Positions 26,768 through 36,612 are shown, counted from the first letter of the stretch. The stretch: DNA of 64,000 nt from Pseudomaricurvus alcaniphilus (GCF_011440395.1 NZ_JAAOIX010000001.1:496001-560000); one strand, 5' to 3'. The notes: a model not told the origin generated them from the letters alone. Translations and numbers: made by a program.

Positions 26768-27906
26768 AGCTGTTGCTCCTCTGCCATTGCACATACGCTG
26801 GCCATGTCGGCGACAAACTCGTCGATCAATCGCGTGGTCAGGTTTTTTTGCGGCATCAGCATGATGTGGCTGATGCCCTGGGCGGTCGCTAATTGCCATT
26901 TTTCCTGAACCCAGGTGGGCACCTGGGGCATAACCACAGTCAGGGCATTGGGGTTGCGCCAGGCCTGCACGCCTATGGCCTGCAGTTGCGCCTCGGCGTA
27001 AGCGGCCAGTTGCAATGACTTCTGCACCCGCGCTCGCAGCCCGTCCTCGCCAAAGGCGCGCATGGCGTACCAGAGGATCAGCGGGGTCAAGCCATTGCGG
27101 GACCCGGTGATGGTGGTGTCCAGGTTGCCAATGTAGGCGATGGAGCGGGCAATCCGGTTGACGTGATTGCGGCGTGCCAGCACGATGCCGCAGGGCATGG
27201 GCGAGCCGATAAATTTGTGCCCGCTGATGGAGATGCTGTCGGCACCGTCGGCAAAATCAAAGCTCGGCCGGGGCTCCAGAAAGGGGGCGACAGCGCCCGC
27301 CATGGCCGCGTCGGAATGGATGTAGTACTGGCCGATCACCAGCTCCGCGAGAATGGTTTTAATACGGCCAATATCGTCTTTTGCCTCGGTCATGGTGGTG
27401 CCGATATTGGCAAAGATTATGGCCGGTACATCGCGGTTCACTTTCAGGGTCTCGCGCAAGTCCTCGTAGTCGATCTCACCGTTGCGTTGCGAGCGAATCA
27501 TGATGTGGCGCATATTGAGGAAGTGCAGGTTCTTGGTGACGCTGTAGTGGGTGTCCTGGGAAAAGTAAACGATTCCCTTGGGGTGTAACTCCCGCGCCAG
27601 GTAGAGCCCGTAGAGGTTGCCTTCGGTGCCGCCGTTGGTGACATAGCCCCACCAGTTGTCCTCCGGCGCACGCATTAACCTGGCCCAGAACTCCACCACT
27701 TCCCGCTCAAACTCGCGGCTCTCCACCTTGTAGGTACCTTCCACAAAGGGGTCGCCCACGTTGTTGATGACATAGTCCATAAAGGGCTTGAGGGCGGTGT
27801 AATCGAAGTCGTTGGCCACAGGGTAGCCCAGCGCAATTTTGGAATGCTGCTCAAGGTGCTGCAACAATTGCTGCAGGCGCTGCTGATCCGATGGTTTGAT
27901 GTTCAT
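26764..27906 (-). CDS. hdc: PLP-dependent group II decarboxylase, histidine decarboxylase-like
   Basis: 380 residues, the usual size of bacterial PLP-dependent histidine decarboxylase. The NPP-like GYPVANDFDY start, YVTNGGTEGNLYGLYLAR, the HSDAAMAGAVAPFL motif (Asp pairing with the PLP ring nitrogen) and the Schiff-base Lys in SISGHKFIGSPMPCG are present. Group II decarboxylases form an amine and CO2 from an amino acid. By sequence it most resembles histidine decarboxylase, but the catabolic neighbours (dehydrogenase, indolepyruvate oxidoreductase) leave the substrate open. It starts 29 bp after the transporter stop with AGGAG upstream. Confidence 0.86.
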   Translation of the reverse strand: MNIKPSDQQRLQQLLQHLEQHSKIALGYPVANDFDYTALKPFMDYVINNVGDPFVEGTYKVESREFEREVVEFWARLMRAPEDNWWGYVTNGGTEGNLYGLYLARELHPKGIVYFSQDTHYSVTKNLHFLNMRHIMIRSQRNGEIDYEDLRETLKVNRDVPAIIFANIGTTMTEAKDDIGRIKTILAELVIGQYYIHSDAAMAGAVAPFLEPRPSFDFADGADSISISGHKFIGSPMPCGIVLARRNHVNRIARSIAYIGNLDTTITGSRNGLTPLILWYAMRAFGEDGLRARVQKSLQLAAYAEAQLQAIGVQAWRNPNALTVVMPQVPTWVQEKWQLATAQGISHIMLMPQKNLTTRLIDEFVADMASVCAMAEEQQL

Positions 27907-27934
27907 GGCGTAACTACTCCTGCCTGTGCCGCGG

Positions 27935-29287
27935 TCACGACAACACCAGCTGTAAAAAGACGGTCAGAATCGCAACCGGGCACACATAGCGAATATAGGG
28001 CGGCCAGATTTTCCAGAACCAGCTGTGCTCGGCTCCGGCAAAGCCCGCCTTGAGCTCTTTCAGCACACTGGCGCGATGCCAGATCCAGCCGGCGAACACC
28101 GTCAACATAAGGCCCAGCAGCGGCTGGCTGTAGCGGGTCGCCAGGCTCACTACCAGGCCGAACAGGGTGTCAAAGTTGAGGATAATCACGGTGCTGACCA
28201 GGGTGATGATGGCGCCAATCAGGAAGGTGGCGCGCTTGCGCTGCAGGCCGTGACTTTCCACCGCGTAGGCCACCGGCACTTCGAGCATGGAAATGGACGA
28301 GGTCAAGGCGGCGATGGCCATCAGGGCGAAAAAGGCAAAGGCGACAAACAGCCCGGCTGCACCCATGGTGTCGAACAGCGCCGGCAACACGGTGAAGATC
28401 AGGGACTCCTCGGCCACCAGGTTGCCGGCCGCATCGTAGATAGTGACGCCGTTACTCTGGGCCACGTACATGGCGGGGATAATCAACAGCCCGGCCATTA
28501 CCGCAATACCGATATCGATCAGGGTCACGGCCCGCCCCAGCGACGCCAGGTTTTCCTGCCGACCGATATAGGAGCCGTAGATCAACATGGTGCCCACACC
28601 CAGTGACATGGAGAAAAACGCCTGCCCCAGTGCACTGACGATCAGCTGCGGCTCCACCGCGCGGCTAAAGTCGGGAATCAGGTAAGCCCGCACCCCCGCC
28701 ATGGCGCCGTCCAGGGTCAGCACATAAACGATCAGCAGCGCCATAATCACCAGCAGCATGGGCATCAGTCGCGTCGACCATTTTTCGATACCGTCCTTGA
28801 CCCCGCCGCAAATAATCGACACGGTGAGCAGCATAAACGCCAGCATAAAGAGCAAATTGCGCTCGACACTGAATTCCGTCAGCCAGCTGGCACCGGCGGA
28901 CCAGCCCACCAGCTCACACAGCGGCTCGAGAAAATAGGCCAGCATCCAGCCGGCGACAATGGCGTAAAAGCTGAGGATCAGGCTGGCGGTGGTGATACCG
29001 GCAAAACCGGTGGCCGCCCCCAAATGGCGAGTGGTGTCACTGTTGGCAATCTTGCGCAAGGCAATCACCGAGTTGGCCCGGGCGTGGCGGCCGATAATCA
29101 GTTCTGCCATTAGCGCCGGGTAGGCCAGGCAAAAGGCCATAATCAAATAGACCAGCAGAAATGCCCCGCCACCATTGCTGGCCGCTTGGGTGGGAAAGCC
29201 CCAGATATTACCCAGGCCCACGGCAGAGCCGGCAGCGGCCAGTATAAATCCGAGTCTTGAGCTGAATTCGCCTCGCGGTGCGGCCAT
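27935..29287 (-). CDS. Sodium-dependent amino-acid transporter (NSS/SNF family)
   Basis: 450 residues and about 11-12 helices. The NSS signature at the N-terminus is clear: FSSRLGFILAAAGSAVGLGNIWGFP, with the unwound TM1 Gly-rich turn and the sodium/substrate site, then FLLVYLIMAFCLAYPALMAELIIGRH. The family (LeuT, TnaT, MhsT) imports hydrophobic or aromatic amino acids with Na+. It is the first gene of the leftward catabolic cluster and divergent from an Lrp/AsnC regulator. GAGG lies before the ATG. Confidence 0.93.
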   Translation of the reverse strand: MAAPRGEFSSRLGFILAAAGSAVGLGNIWGFPTQAASNGGGAFLLVYLIMAFCLAYPALMAELIIGRHARANSVIALRKIANSDTTRHLGAATGFAGITTASLILSFYAIVAGWMLAYFLEPLCELVGWSAGASWLTEFSVERNLLFMLAFMLLTVSIICGGVKDGIEKWSTRLMPMLLVIMALLIVYVLTLDGAMAGVRAYLIPDFSRAVEPQLIVSALGQAFFSMSLGVGTMLIYGSYIGRQENLASLGRAVTLIDIGIAVMAGLLIIPAMYVAQSNGVTIYDAAGNLVAEESLIFTVLPALFDTMGAAGLFVAFAFFALMAIAALTSSISMLEVPVAYAVESHGLQRKRATFLIGAIITLVSTVIILNFDTLFGLVVSLATRYSQPLLGLMLTVFAGWIWHRASVLKELKAGFAGAEHSWFWKIWPPYIRYVCPVAILTVFLQLVLS

Positions 29288-29403
29288 TATTATTATCCTC
29301 TGGTGCAGAATTTATTGGAGTTGGTTTTTTTTCTAGCATTGGCAAACAGTCTATCAGGGCGCCGGAGATTACAATTCTTTAAACAGGTGGTTTTCTGACA
29401 GTC

Positions 29404-29421
29404 GGAATAATAATTTACTCC
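29404..29421. promoter_or_regulatory. Candidate Lrp/AsnC operator between the transporter and regulator genes
   Basis: Imperfect inverted repeat GGAATAA-TAAT-TTACTCC (arms 7 bp with one mismatch, AT-rich centre) in the 277-bp divergent region. Size and AT-rich dyad fit Lrp-family sites, but the match is only by shape. Confidence 0.35.
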
Positions 29422-29564
29422 TAATTGACCATTTTTGAGAAAGTACTTTATGATTGAGACTAAATAGGGACTCAGCAACGCCGAAAGCGGGTTTTTAGCG
29501 GAATAGTTTTTGACCGTATAACCCGCATTAACGTCCCATCCATCCAGAAATAACGGGGCAACTT

Positions 29565-30050
29565 ATGAAGTTTGATCGCTACGAGTGGCAGATTCTCCAG
29601 ATTCTGCAAAAGGAAGGTCAAATTACCAACCAGGAACTGGCGGAGCGCATCGGCCTGTCCACTACCCCCTGCTGGCGCCGCCTCACCAATTTGAACCAGA
29701 GCGGGGTCATTCGCCGCTACGCCGCCCTGCTCGACCCGAAACTGGTGGGTATTGGCGAGGTTGCGTTTGCCAACGTCACTTTGGACGGGCGCCAGGAAGA
29801 TGCGGTGCAACGCTTTGAAGAGGAGGTCAACGGCCACCCGGAGGTGCTGGAGTGCTATGCCAGCATGGGCGAAGCGGACTACGTCCTGAAAGTTGCGGTG
29901 CCGGACATCTCCGCCTACGACCGCTTCTTGCAGACGTTCCTGCTCAAGCTTCCCTATGTGGTCCAGGTTCGTTCCAATTTTGCCCTGCGCGCAGTGAAGC
30001 AGGAAACCGCCCTGCCGCTGGAAGTGTTTGGCCATAAAGCCGAGGCTTAA
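29565..30050 (+). CDS. Lrp/AsnC family transcriptional regulator
   Basis: 161 residues. N-terminal HTH: DRYEWQILQILQKEGQITNQELAERIGLSTTPCWRRLTNL, with the family's recognition helix; then the RAM ligand domain with GVIRRYAALLDPKLVG, VLECYASMGEADYVLKVAVPD and SNFALRAVKQETALPL. Such proteins bind an amino acid through the RAM domain and control divergent uptake or catabolic genes. The divergent NSS transporter, decarboxylase, ACT protein and dehydrogenase genes are the likely targets. Confidence 0.93.
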   Translation: MKFDRYEWQILQILQKEGQITNQELAERIGLSTTPCWRRLTNLNQSGVIRRYAALLDPKLVGIGEVAFANVTLDGRQEDAVQRFEEEVNGHPEVLECYASMGEADYVLKVAVPDISAYDRFLQTFLLKLPYVVQVRSNFALRAVKQETALPLEVFGHKAEA

Positions 30051-30330
30051 CCGCTGCCAATGATCCACCTTTATACTGCCCCGGCCACCAGGCTTTGCAC
30101 CAACCGCGGGACAAGATGAGCGCAAGTGCACAGGTCGCTCATTTCACTCTCCCGTAGCAGAAGAGAATAGAAACCAACTAAAGCGACCAAAGGAGAATTA
30201 ATATTCTCCAAACGTCCCTGGGCAGGCAACAATTAGAAATTTTTAATTTTTCCGTCCGCGTATGATTTGTGTTGTTTTGAAGAGCTTCAGAGCACATAAA
30301 AATTACCATCCCCCAGCGGAGGAATAACAA

Positions 30331-32886
30331 ATGAATTCAACAAAACTACGATTTAACCGCAGCCTGCTCTCAACCGCGGTCATGCTTGTCAGCGGGATTA
30401 CCCCGCTCGCCCTGGTCGCCCCGGGTGCGCAAGCCGCCAAAGACAGCAATACCCTGATCGAAGAAGTAGTCACCATCGGCACCCGGGTCGCCGGACGCAC
30501 CGCCACCGAAGCCGCAGTACCAGTAGATGTAATCAAAGCAGAAGACTTGATGAGCAGCGGCCAGACCGAGTTGGGCCAGTCATTGCAGTCCACCGCACCG
30601 TCGTTCAACTTCACCCGCACCCAGGTCTCCGATGCCTCCGACCTGTTCCGCCCGGCCACCTTGCGCGGCCTGCAACCGGACCAGACCCTGGTCCTGATCA
30701 ACGGCAAGCGCCGCCACCATCAGTCGGTCTTCCAGATTTCCGGCACGGTTGGGGAAGGTGCCGCCGGCACTGACATGAACTCCATTCCCATGATCGCCCT
30801 GCAGTCCGTCGAAGTACTGCGCGATGGCGCGTCGGCCCAGTACGGCTCCGATGCCATCGCCGGCGTCATCAACCTGAAGTTGAAAGACAGCGTCGATGAA
30901 ACCACTGGTTTTGTCCAGTTCGGGCAGACTGGCGAGGGTGATGGCGATACCTTCACGGTCGGTTTGAACAGCGGCATCGCCCTCGGTGACGAAGGCTTCT
31001 TCAACGCCTCGGTGGAGTTTCGCGATGGCGACGGCACCAACCGCGCCGAGCGCGATACCGGTGGCTCATCCACCATTGCGCCGGGAACCCTGTCCGACGA
31101 CGTGCGCTTCTACCAGGGCGACGGCGAAACCGAATTCAAATCCTTTTTCTACAACTCCGCCATCCCGCTGGCCAAGGGCGAACTCTATTCTTTCGGCGGT
31201 TACTCCAATCGCGAGGCGCTGGGCGCGGGCTTCTGGCGCCGCAATAACCAGCCCGAGCGAACCGTAACCCAGGTGTACCCCGACGGCTTCTTGCCGCGGG
31301 TGGACAACGCCGCCCGGGACATCTCTTTTGCGCTGGGCTATCGCACCGAACTGAATGACACCTGGCGCCTGGACGTCTCCGGCGTGTACGGCGAAAACGC
31401 CTACGATTTCGGGGTGCAGAACTCCATCAATGCATCCATTGCTGGCGAGTACGTGCAGCAGAACCCGGGCGCTACCGATGCGGAGATTGCCGCCAATGCC
31501 GGACCAACTTCCGGCAATTCCGCCAGCTTTGAATTCAACCAGACCACCTTCAACGTCGACCTGTCCGGCGAGTTCGATTGGGGTGGCGAGCCGCTCTACG
31601 CCGCCTTTGGCCTGGAGTACCGGGACGAAGACTACGCCATCACCAAGGGTGATTTCGCCTCCTACTCCTGCGGCTCTTCCGGCACCTTTGTCTCCATTCC
31701 CTCGGCCAATGACCCCAGTGTCGAAACCCACTGCGGTTTCCAGGCGTTCCCGGGTATTGCCACCTCCAGCGACTCAAGCCGCGACCTGATGGCCGTGTAC
31801 GCTGACTTCGAACACAACTTCACGGACGACTGGCTGGTGGGCGTGGCGGCCCGCTATGAAGATTACAGCGACGCCGGCGACGAGTTGACCGGCAAGATCG
31901 CCTCCCGCTACGTCTTTACTGATACCTTTGCCCTGCGCGGCGCCATCGCCACCGGACTGCGCTCACCCTCCCTGCCGCAGAGCTCCTTCACCGGTGTAGT
32001 CTCCAGGGACAGCGTCGAGACCGGCAACCTGGTGCCCTCCTTCGTCGCCCTGCCCGGCTCGGCCTACGCCACCGCCATCGGCGTGCCGCAACTGGACGTG
32101 GAAACCTCAACCAGTTTCAGCCTCGGTTTTGTCTACGAACCCTTTGACAACCTGACCGTGACCCTGGACGCCTACCGCACTGAAATCAAGGACCGCATCA
32201 CCCTGGGTAACTTTGCCACCGCCAACACCCTGGCGGACAATACTGACATTCCCGACCCCAACGGCGCTATTGCCGCCCTCGCGGCAACCGGTACCAGCCA
32301 GGCGCAAACCTTCAGCAACTCGGTGGATACCGTGACCGAAGGCATCGACCTGATCGTCACCTACGACACCACGGTGGCGGACGGCGACTTCGGTGTAACC
32401 CTGGCGGCCAATGTCAACGACACCAGCGTGGAAAAAATTCACCTGGGCAGAGGTATTTTCAATGGCAACTCCACCTCAATCCTGGAGTCAGGCCAGCCGG
32501 GCGAGCGCCTGACCCTGACCCTGGATTATGGCAAAAATGCCTGGAGCGGCTTTGTGCGCTTTAATTACTACGGTGATACCGAAGTCGATACCTTCGCCCA
32601 AAATGCCATTGCCGTGCCCGACTTTCTCGCCGCCAGCGGTAACTTCCGCGACACCACGTTCGTGGATGCCGCCTGGCTGGTGGACATCGGCGTGAGCTGG
32701 CAAGTCAATGAAAACCTGACCCTGTCCCTCAACGGCAACAACGTTTTCGATGAAGTACCGCGCTCACTGGACGGCGATGATGTGCTGGAATTTATTTCCA
32801 ACGGCGGCTACAGCACGGCGATACGAGGTGTACCCTACGGCTTTAACGGTGCGTCTTACAGTGCGCGCTTGAACTTTACTTTTTAA
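30331..32886 (+). CDS. TonB-dependent outer-membrane receptor
   Basis: 851 residues. A signal peptide (basic start, SLLSTAVMLVSGITPLALVAPGAQA) is followed by a TonB-box-like IEEVVTIGTRV, the plug domain with RPATLRGLQPDQTLVLINGKRRH and VEVLRDGASAQYGSDAIAGVINL, and a beta-barrel ending in the aromatic residue of SARLNFTF. It has a strong GAGG site before the ATG and an AT-rich upstream stretch. Substrate is unknown; the plug has no siderophore-specific extension, and it belongs to the large group of organic-ligand receptors. It is not obviously part of the neighbouring operons. Confidence 0.94.
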   Translation: MNSTKLRFNRSLLSTAVMLVSGITPLALVAPGAQAAKDSNTLIEEVVTIGTRVAGRTATEAAVPVDVIKAEDLMSSGQTELGQSLQSTAPSFNFTRTQVSDASDLFRPATLRGLQPDQTLVLINGKRRHHQSVFQISGTVGEGAAGTDMNSIPMIALQSVEVLRDGASAQYGSDAIAGVINLKLKDSVDETTGFVQFGQTGEGDGDTFTVGLNSGIALGDEGFFNASVEFRDGDGTNRAERDTGGSSTIAPGTLSDDVRFYQGDGETEFKSFFYNSAIPLAKGELYSFGGYSNREALGAGFWRRNNQPERTVTQVYPDGFLPRVDNAARDISFALGYRTELNDTWRLDVSGVYGENAYDFGVQNSINASIAGEYVQQNPGATDAEIAANAGPTSGNSASFEFNQTTFNVDLSGEFDWGGEPLYAAFGLEYRDEDYAITKGDFASYSCGSSGTFVSIPSANDPSVETHCGFQAFPGIATSSDSSRDLMAVYADFEHNFTDDWLVGVAARYEDYSDAGDELTGKIASRYVFTDTFALRGAIATGLRSPSLPQSSFTGVVSRDSVETGNLVPSFVALPGSAYATAIGVPQLDVETSTSFSLGFVYEPFDNLTVTLDAYRTEIKDRITLGNFATANTLADNTDIPDPNGAIAALAATGTSQAQTFSNSVDTVTEGIDLIVTYDTTVADGDFGVTLAANVNDTSVEKIHLGRGIFNGNSTSILESGQPGERLTLTLDYGKNAWSGFVRFNYYGDTEVDTFAQNAIAVPDFLAASGNFRDTTFVDAAWLVDIGVSWQVNENLTLSLNGNNVFDEVPRSLDGDDVLEFISNGGYSTAIRGVPYGFNGASYSARLNFTF

Positions 32887-33027
32887 GGAGACTTTTCTTC
32901 AGGGATCTCGAACAAGGAAGTCCGGTAAAGTAAACCCTGAGGACCATACTCTGAAGCACAATCTCTGAACAGCAGGCCCGGATTCGTTCGCCCCCCCCGG
33001 CTGAATCAACTCGGGCCCCACCACCAG

Positions 33028-33056
33028 CGGCGCCTTTGTATCCTGCAGAGGCGCCG
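33028..33056. other. Hairpin in the convergent gap between the TonB receptor and dsdA
   Basis: CGGCGCCT (33028-33035) and AGGCGCCG (33049-33056) form an 8-bp stem with a 13-nt loop. No T run follows on either strand, so it is only possibly a terminator. Confidence 0.35.
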
Positions 33057-33117
33057 TAACTTGTTCGTTTGCCACCGTCGCGCAGCCCCAAAAGTCGATG
33101 CGACGGTCGGCTTTATC

Positions 33118-34356
33118 TCACCGATCCGGGTTTATCAGCGGCAAAAATTCACTGTCCGGCAACAGCGATCCTCCGGTCGTCCAGACCACATGGACTGCCT
33201 TCTCAAGCCTGTCGCCCCTGGCAGCTCTCGCTGCAATAAATGGCTCCAGCGCGACAAAGGCTGCGGCCGCCGAAGGCTCAAGCCGTAATTGTGCTTCCCC
33301 CCAAACCTTGCGCAGCGCGTCAAGCATGGCATCGTCCGGCACTGCCACCACGGCATCAATGCGCGCGCCAATCAAATCCAGCGCCAATTGCGACGCGGTA
33401 GGCACCGCGAGGCCATCGGCGATTGTGTGGTTATCCAGTCCGAACTGGTACACCGATTGACGCCGGCCGCTGGCCAGTGCCAGCAGCATGCAGGCCGACG
33501 CCACAGGCTCGACAAACACCACTATCAAGGCGTCACCAAACTCGCGCAGTAAACCGGCCATTATCCCGCCGGGCGCGCCACCCACTCCGCATGGCAAATA
33601 AACCACCAGCGGTTGATTTTTGGAAATACTAACGCCGGCCTCCACCAGCTGCGCAGCCAACTCCCGCCCCGCGGCGCTGTAACCGGCAAAGAGTCGCCGC
33701 GAACGCTCATCATCGATAAAGTAAGCACCGCTGGCCGCGCACTCGGCCCGGGCAACAGCCACCGCCTGCTCGTAGTCGCCAGCGTGTTCGATAACCGTCG
33801 CCCCCAGCGCCCGCAACCGCTCCTTCTTCCACTGTTTGGCATCGGCGGACATGTGCACATCGGCATTGACGCCAAAGGCCCGCGCCACCAGGCCAATACT
33901 GAAACCCAGGTTGCCGGTGCTGGCCACAACCACACGCCGCCGCGCCAATGCCGCGCGGGCTCCGGGCTCCAGCAGCAGTGAGAGATCCGCCCCCTCAGGC
34001 AGCAGATTATCCTCTGCGGCGAAGTCTTCCAGTGCACACAGCAACTCGTACACCCCGCCCCGGGCCTTGACACTGCCAGTCATGGGCAACAAATGATCTG
34101 CCTTGACCCAAACAGACTCGAGCTCACCCACTCGAGCGGGATAGCGCAGCAGCGGTGAGCAAACCCGGCCATCCCAGCCCGCCTCGGGAAACAGTCGTGC
34201 CAGCAACGGTTCAAAGCGGGCAAAGCGACTCATCACCGCATCTATCTCAACGCCCGGCACACCGGGCACTGCGGAAACAACCTCCTGCGCCCGCAACCAG
34301 GTGGTGGTCAAACCACGCTGCAGGCTGGCGACAATTTTATCCAATTGCTCATCCAT
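33118..34356 (-). CDS. dsdA: D-serine ammonia-lyase (D-serine deaminase)
   Basis: 412 residues. PLP lysine in MTGSVKARGGVYELL, phosphate-binding glycine loop in VVASTGNLGFSIGLVARAFG, and LPCGVGGAPGGIMAGLLREF near the middle are the DsdA signatures; the long N-terminal region with PLLARLFPEAGWDGRVCSPLL and ESVWVKADHLLP is also typical. The enzyme converts D-serine to pyruvate and ammonia in the cytoplasm. No good ribosome site is seen before the ATG (the upstream bases are pyrimidine-rich), so translation may be weak or begin elsewhere. It is divergent from the glutathionylspermidine gene. Confidence 0.92.
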   Translation of the reverse strand: MDEQLDKIVASLQRGLTTTWLRAQEVVSAVPGVPGVEIDAVMSRFARFEPLLARLFPEAGWDGRVCSPLLRYPARVGELESVWVKADHLLPMTGSVKARGGVYELLCALEDFAAEDNLLPEGADLSLLLEPGARAALARRRVVVASTGNLGFSIGLVARAFGVNADVHMSADAKQWKKERLRALGATVIEHAGDYEQAVAVARAECAASGAYFIDDERSRRLFAGYSAAGRELAAQLVEAGVSISKNQPLVVYLPCGVGGAPGGIMAGLLREFGDALIVVFVEPVASACMLLALASGRRQSVYQFGLDNHTIADGLAVPTASQLALDLIGARIDAVVAVPDDAMLDALRKVWGEAQLRLEPSAAAAFVALEPFIAARAARGDRLEKAVHVVWTTGGSLLPDSEFLPLINPDR

Positions 34357-34485
34357 AGGAGGCTCGCTTGATACGTATCAGCCACCATCATAACAGGGAA
34401 CAACCCGCCGCAACTCAGCCTGGTTTCCAGCTTCTGTCCAAGGGTGTAAGATCCAGTAAACGCCCCCCCTGTGAGACAACTCCCT

Positions 34486-36360
34486 ATGTCCGCGACCAAG
34501 CCCCAACCACTCCCCTTTGGTACCGTGCTGGGCTATGCCCCCGGCGGCGTCGCCGTCTACTCGTCCGACTATGCCAGTGCCGACCCCATCGAGTTGCCCG
34601 ACCGCCACTCCTTTCGCCATTACGTCGACAAGGTCTATACCGGCTACAAATGGCAGTGTGTCGAGTTTGCCCGCCGCTGGCTACTGCTCAACCGGGGCTA
34701 CGTTTTCGAAGACATCGCCATGGCCTACGATATCTTTCGCATCCCCGAGGTAAAACGCATCGAGGATGGCGAAAAGCTGCCCCTGCGCGCCTTTGCCAAC
34801 GGTTCGCGCCGACCGCCAGAACCGGGCTGCATGTTGATCTGGAGTGAAGGGGGTGAATTCGAAGAGACCGGTCATGTCGCCATAGTGACCGAGGTACTGG
34901 ACGACTGCATCCGCATTGCCGAGCAAAACCTGAACCACCTGCGCTGGCCGGAAGACTGCGACTACGGCCGCGAACTGCCCGCCTGCTACGCCGACGACGG
35001 CAGCTTCTGGGTACAGTGCTCCTTCGAGGACGCCTCCATCCTGGGCTGGGTGATACAAACCGACGACAACAGCTTTGCCGAACAATTCGACCCCATCGAC
35101 CCGCACCTGTTTCAAATCAAACTGCAGGCAGTGACCCGCCCCTACTCCAGCAAGGCCTGGCTTAACATCGCCAACCCCGATGAAGCCGCCTACGTCGCCG
35201 CCAATGGCAACAAACTCTGCAGTGTCGAGGCCGACCAGGACAAATACTTCTGCCTGTCACAATCCGCCGTCACCGAACTCAAGCGCGCCAGCAACGAACT
35301 GCACCCGCTGTTTATGCACGCCACCGACTACGTCCTGCAAAACGAAAAGCTGCTGGAAAAATTCAACATCCCGCAGGAAATTTGGCCGCGCATTCACCAG
35401 TCCTGGAACAATCGCCGCAACCAGATGATCACCGGGCGACTGGATTTCTGCCTCACCGAACAGGGCCTCAAAGTCTACGAATACAACGCCGACTCCGCCT
35501 CCTGCCACATGGAGTGCGGCAAGATCCAGGGCCTGTGGGCCAAACACAGCGGCTGCGACGAAGGCGTCGATGCCGGCGCCCAACTGTTCCAAAACCTGGT
35601 GGAAGCCTGGAAAGGCAACGACGTCGACGACCTCGTCCACATCATGCTCGACAAGGACCAGGAAGAAACCTATCACGCCCTCTATATGAAAGGCGCCATG
35701 GAAAAGGCCGGCATCGAATGCAAGGTGATCCGCGGCGTCAATAGCTTACGCTTCGGCACCGCCGGTGAGGTACTGGACCGCGACGGCAACGCCATTCGCT
35801 GGGTCTGGAAAACCTGGGCCTGGGAAACCGCCCTCGACCAACTGCGCGCCGAACTGAACGACACCAATCGAACCCCGGGCCAAGTCCGTTTCGGCGAACC
35901 CCGCTTGATGGACGTGCTGTTCCAGCCCCAGACCATGGTTATCGAACCCCTTTGGACCTTGATCCCCAGCAACAAAGCCATACTCCCCATCCTCTGGCAA
36001 CTGTTCCCCGACCACCCGTTCCTGCTGGAATCACACTTCGAACTGACCGACAACCTGCGCCAAAAAGGCTACGTCAGCAAACCCATCGCCGGCCGCTGCG
36101 GCCTCAACATCAGCATAGTAGACAGCGACAACACCACCCTCGACGCCACCTCCGGCCGCTTCGAGCAACAGGACTACATCTACCAGCAACTCTGGCGCCT
36201 GCCCCGCATCGGCGGCTACAACACCCAGATCTGCAGCTTCCTCGCCGAAGGCCGCTACGCCGGCGCCTGCACCCGAGTAGATTCATCCCTGATCATCACC
36301 AACAACAGCGACATAATGCCGCTACGGGTAGTGAGCGATAAAGATTTTTTGGAGTTGTGA
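34486..36360 (+). CDS. gss: Bifunctional glutathionylspermidine amidase/synthetase
   Basis: 624 residues from the ATG at 34486; a GTG five codons earlier is also open. The N-terminal CHAP amidase domain has the nucleophile Cys58 in YKWQCVEFARRW and the His in ETGHVAIVTEV (residues ~1-195). The C-terminal ATP-grasp synthetase has NNRRNQMITGRLDFCLTEQ, YEYNADSASCHMECGKIQG, and RWVWKTWAWETALDQL, ending GGYNTQICSFLAEGRYAGACTRVDSSLI. It makes and hydrolyses glutathionylspermidine, a thiol-polyamine conjugate. The final ~25 codons and 3' flank are duplicated in tandem right after the gene. Confidence 0.94.
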   Translation: MSATKPQPLPFGTVLGYAPGGVAVYSSDYASADPIELPDRHSFRHYVDKVYTGYKWQCVEFARRWLLLNRGYVFEDIAMAYDIFRIPEVKRIEDGEKLPLRAFANGSRRPPEPGCMLIWSEGGEFEETGHVAIVTEVLDDCIRIAEQNLNHLRWPEDCDYGRELPACYADDGSFWVQCSFEDASILGWVIQTDDNSFAEQFDPIDPHLFQIKLQAVTRPYSSKAWLNIANPDEAAYVAANGNKLCSVEADQDKYFCLSQSAVTELKRASNELHPLFMHATDYVLQNEKLLEKFNIPQEIWPRIHQSWNNRRNQMITGRLDFCLTEQGLKVYEYNADSASCHMECGKIQGLWAKHSGCDEGVDAGAQLFQNLVEAWKGNDVDDLVHIMLDKDQEETYHALYMKGAMEKAGIECKVIRGVNSLRFGTAGEVLDRDGNAIRWVWKTWAWETALDQLRAELNDTNRTPGQVRFGEPRLMDVLFQPQTMVIEPLWTLIPSNKAILPILWQLFPDHPFLLESHFELTDNLRQKGYVSKPIAGRCGLNISIVDSDNTTLDATSGRFEQQDYIYQQLWRLPRIGGYNTQICSFLAEGRYAGACTRVDSSLIITNNSDIMPLRVVSDKDFLEL

Positions 36361-36515
36361 TGGGTTGTAAAACTCACTTGCTGCCAGCATTGCGCTGTGC
36401 CTGGTCATCACCAACAACAGCGACATAATGCCGCGGCGGATAGTGAGCGATAAGGACTTTCTGGTGCTTGATGGGGCGGTGTAAAACTCTGTTACCTGCC
36501 AGCATTGCGCTGTGC
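36289..36515 (+). repeat. Tandem duplication of the gss 3' end and flank
   Basis: Unit 1 (36289-36400) holds the last codons and stop of gss; unit 2 (36401-36515) repeats it with scattered differences, both ending in CCAGCATTGCGCTGTGC. That shared end is the left arm of the palindromic repeat that follows, so the arm is present twice. Confidence 0.85.
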
Positions 36516-36612
36516 CTGATCAATCCAGACACGCCGTGAATACGTCCATGTAGGCTCTCTGCCGCCATCCATGGCGGCAGAAGGTCTGGCTTGCTCAGGC
36601 ACAGCGCAATGC
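36502..36612. repeat. Nested palindromic repeat, copy B (GCATTGCGC-arm type)
   Basis: Perfect 18-bp outer arms GCATTGCGCTGTGCCTGA (36502-36519) and complement (36595-36612); inner CCAGAC/GTCTGG; central stem CTGCCGCCAT/ATGGCGGCAG. The core, CACGCCGTGAATACGTCC then TAGGCTCTCT, is nearly that of copy A in reverse orientation, but the outer arms are unrelated. Confidence 0.9.
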
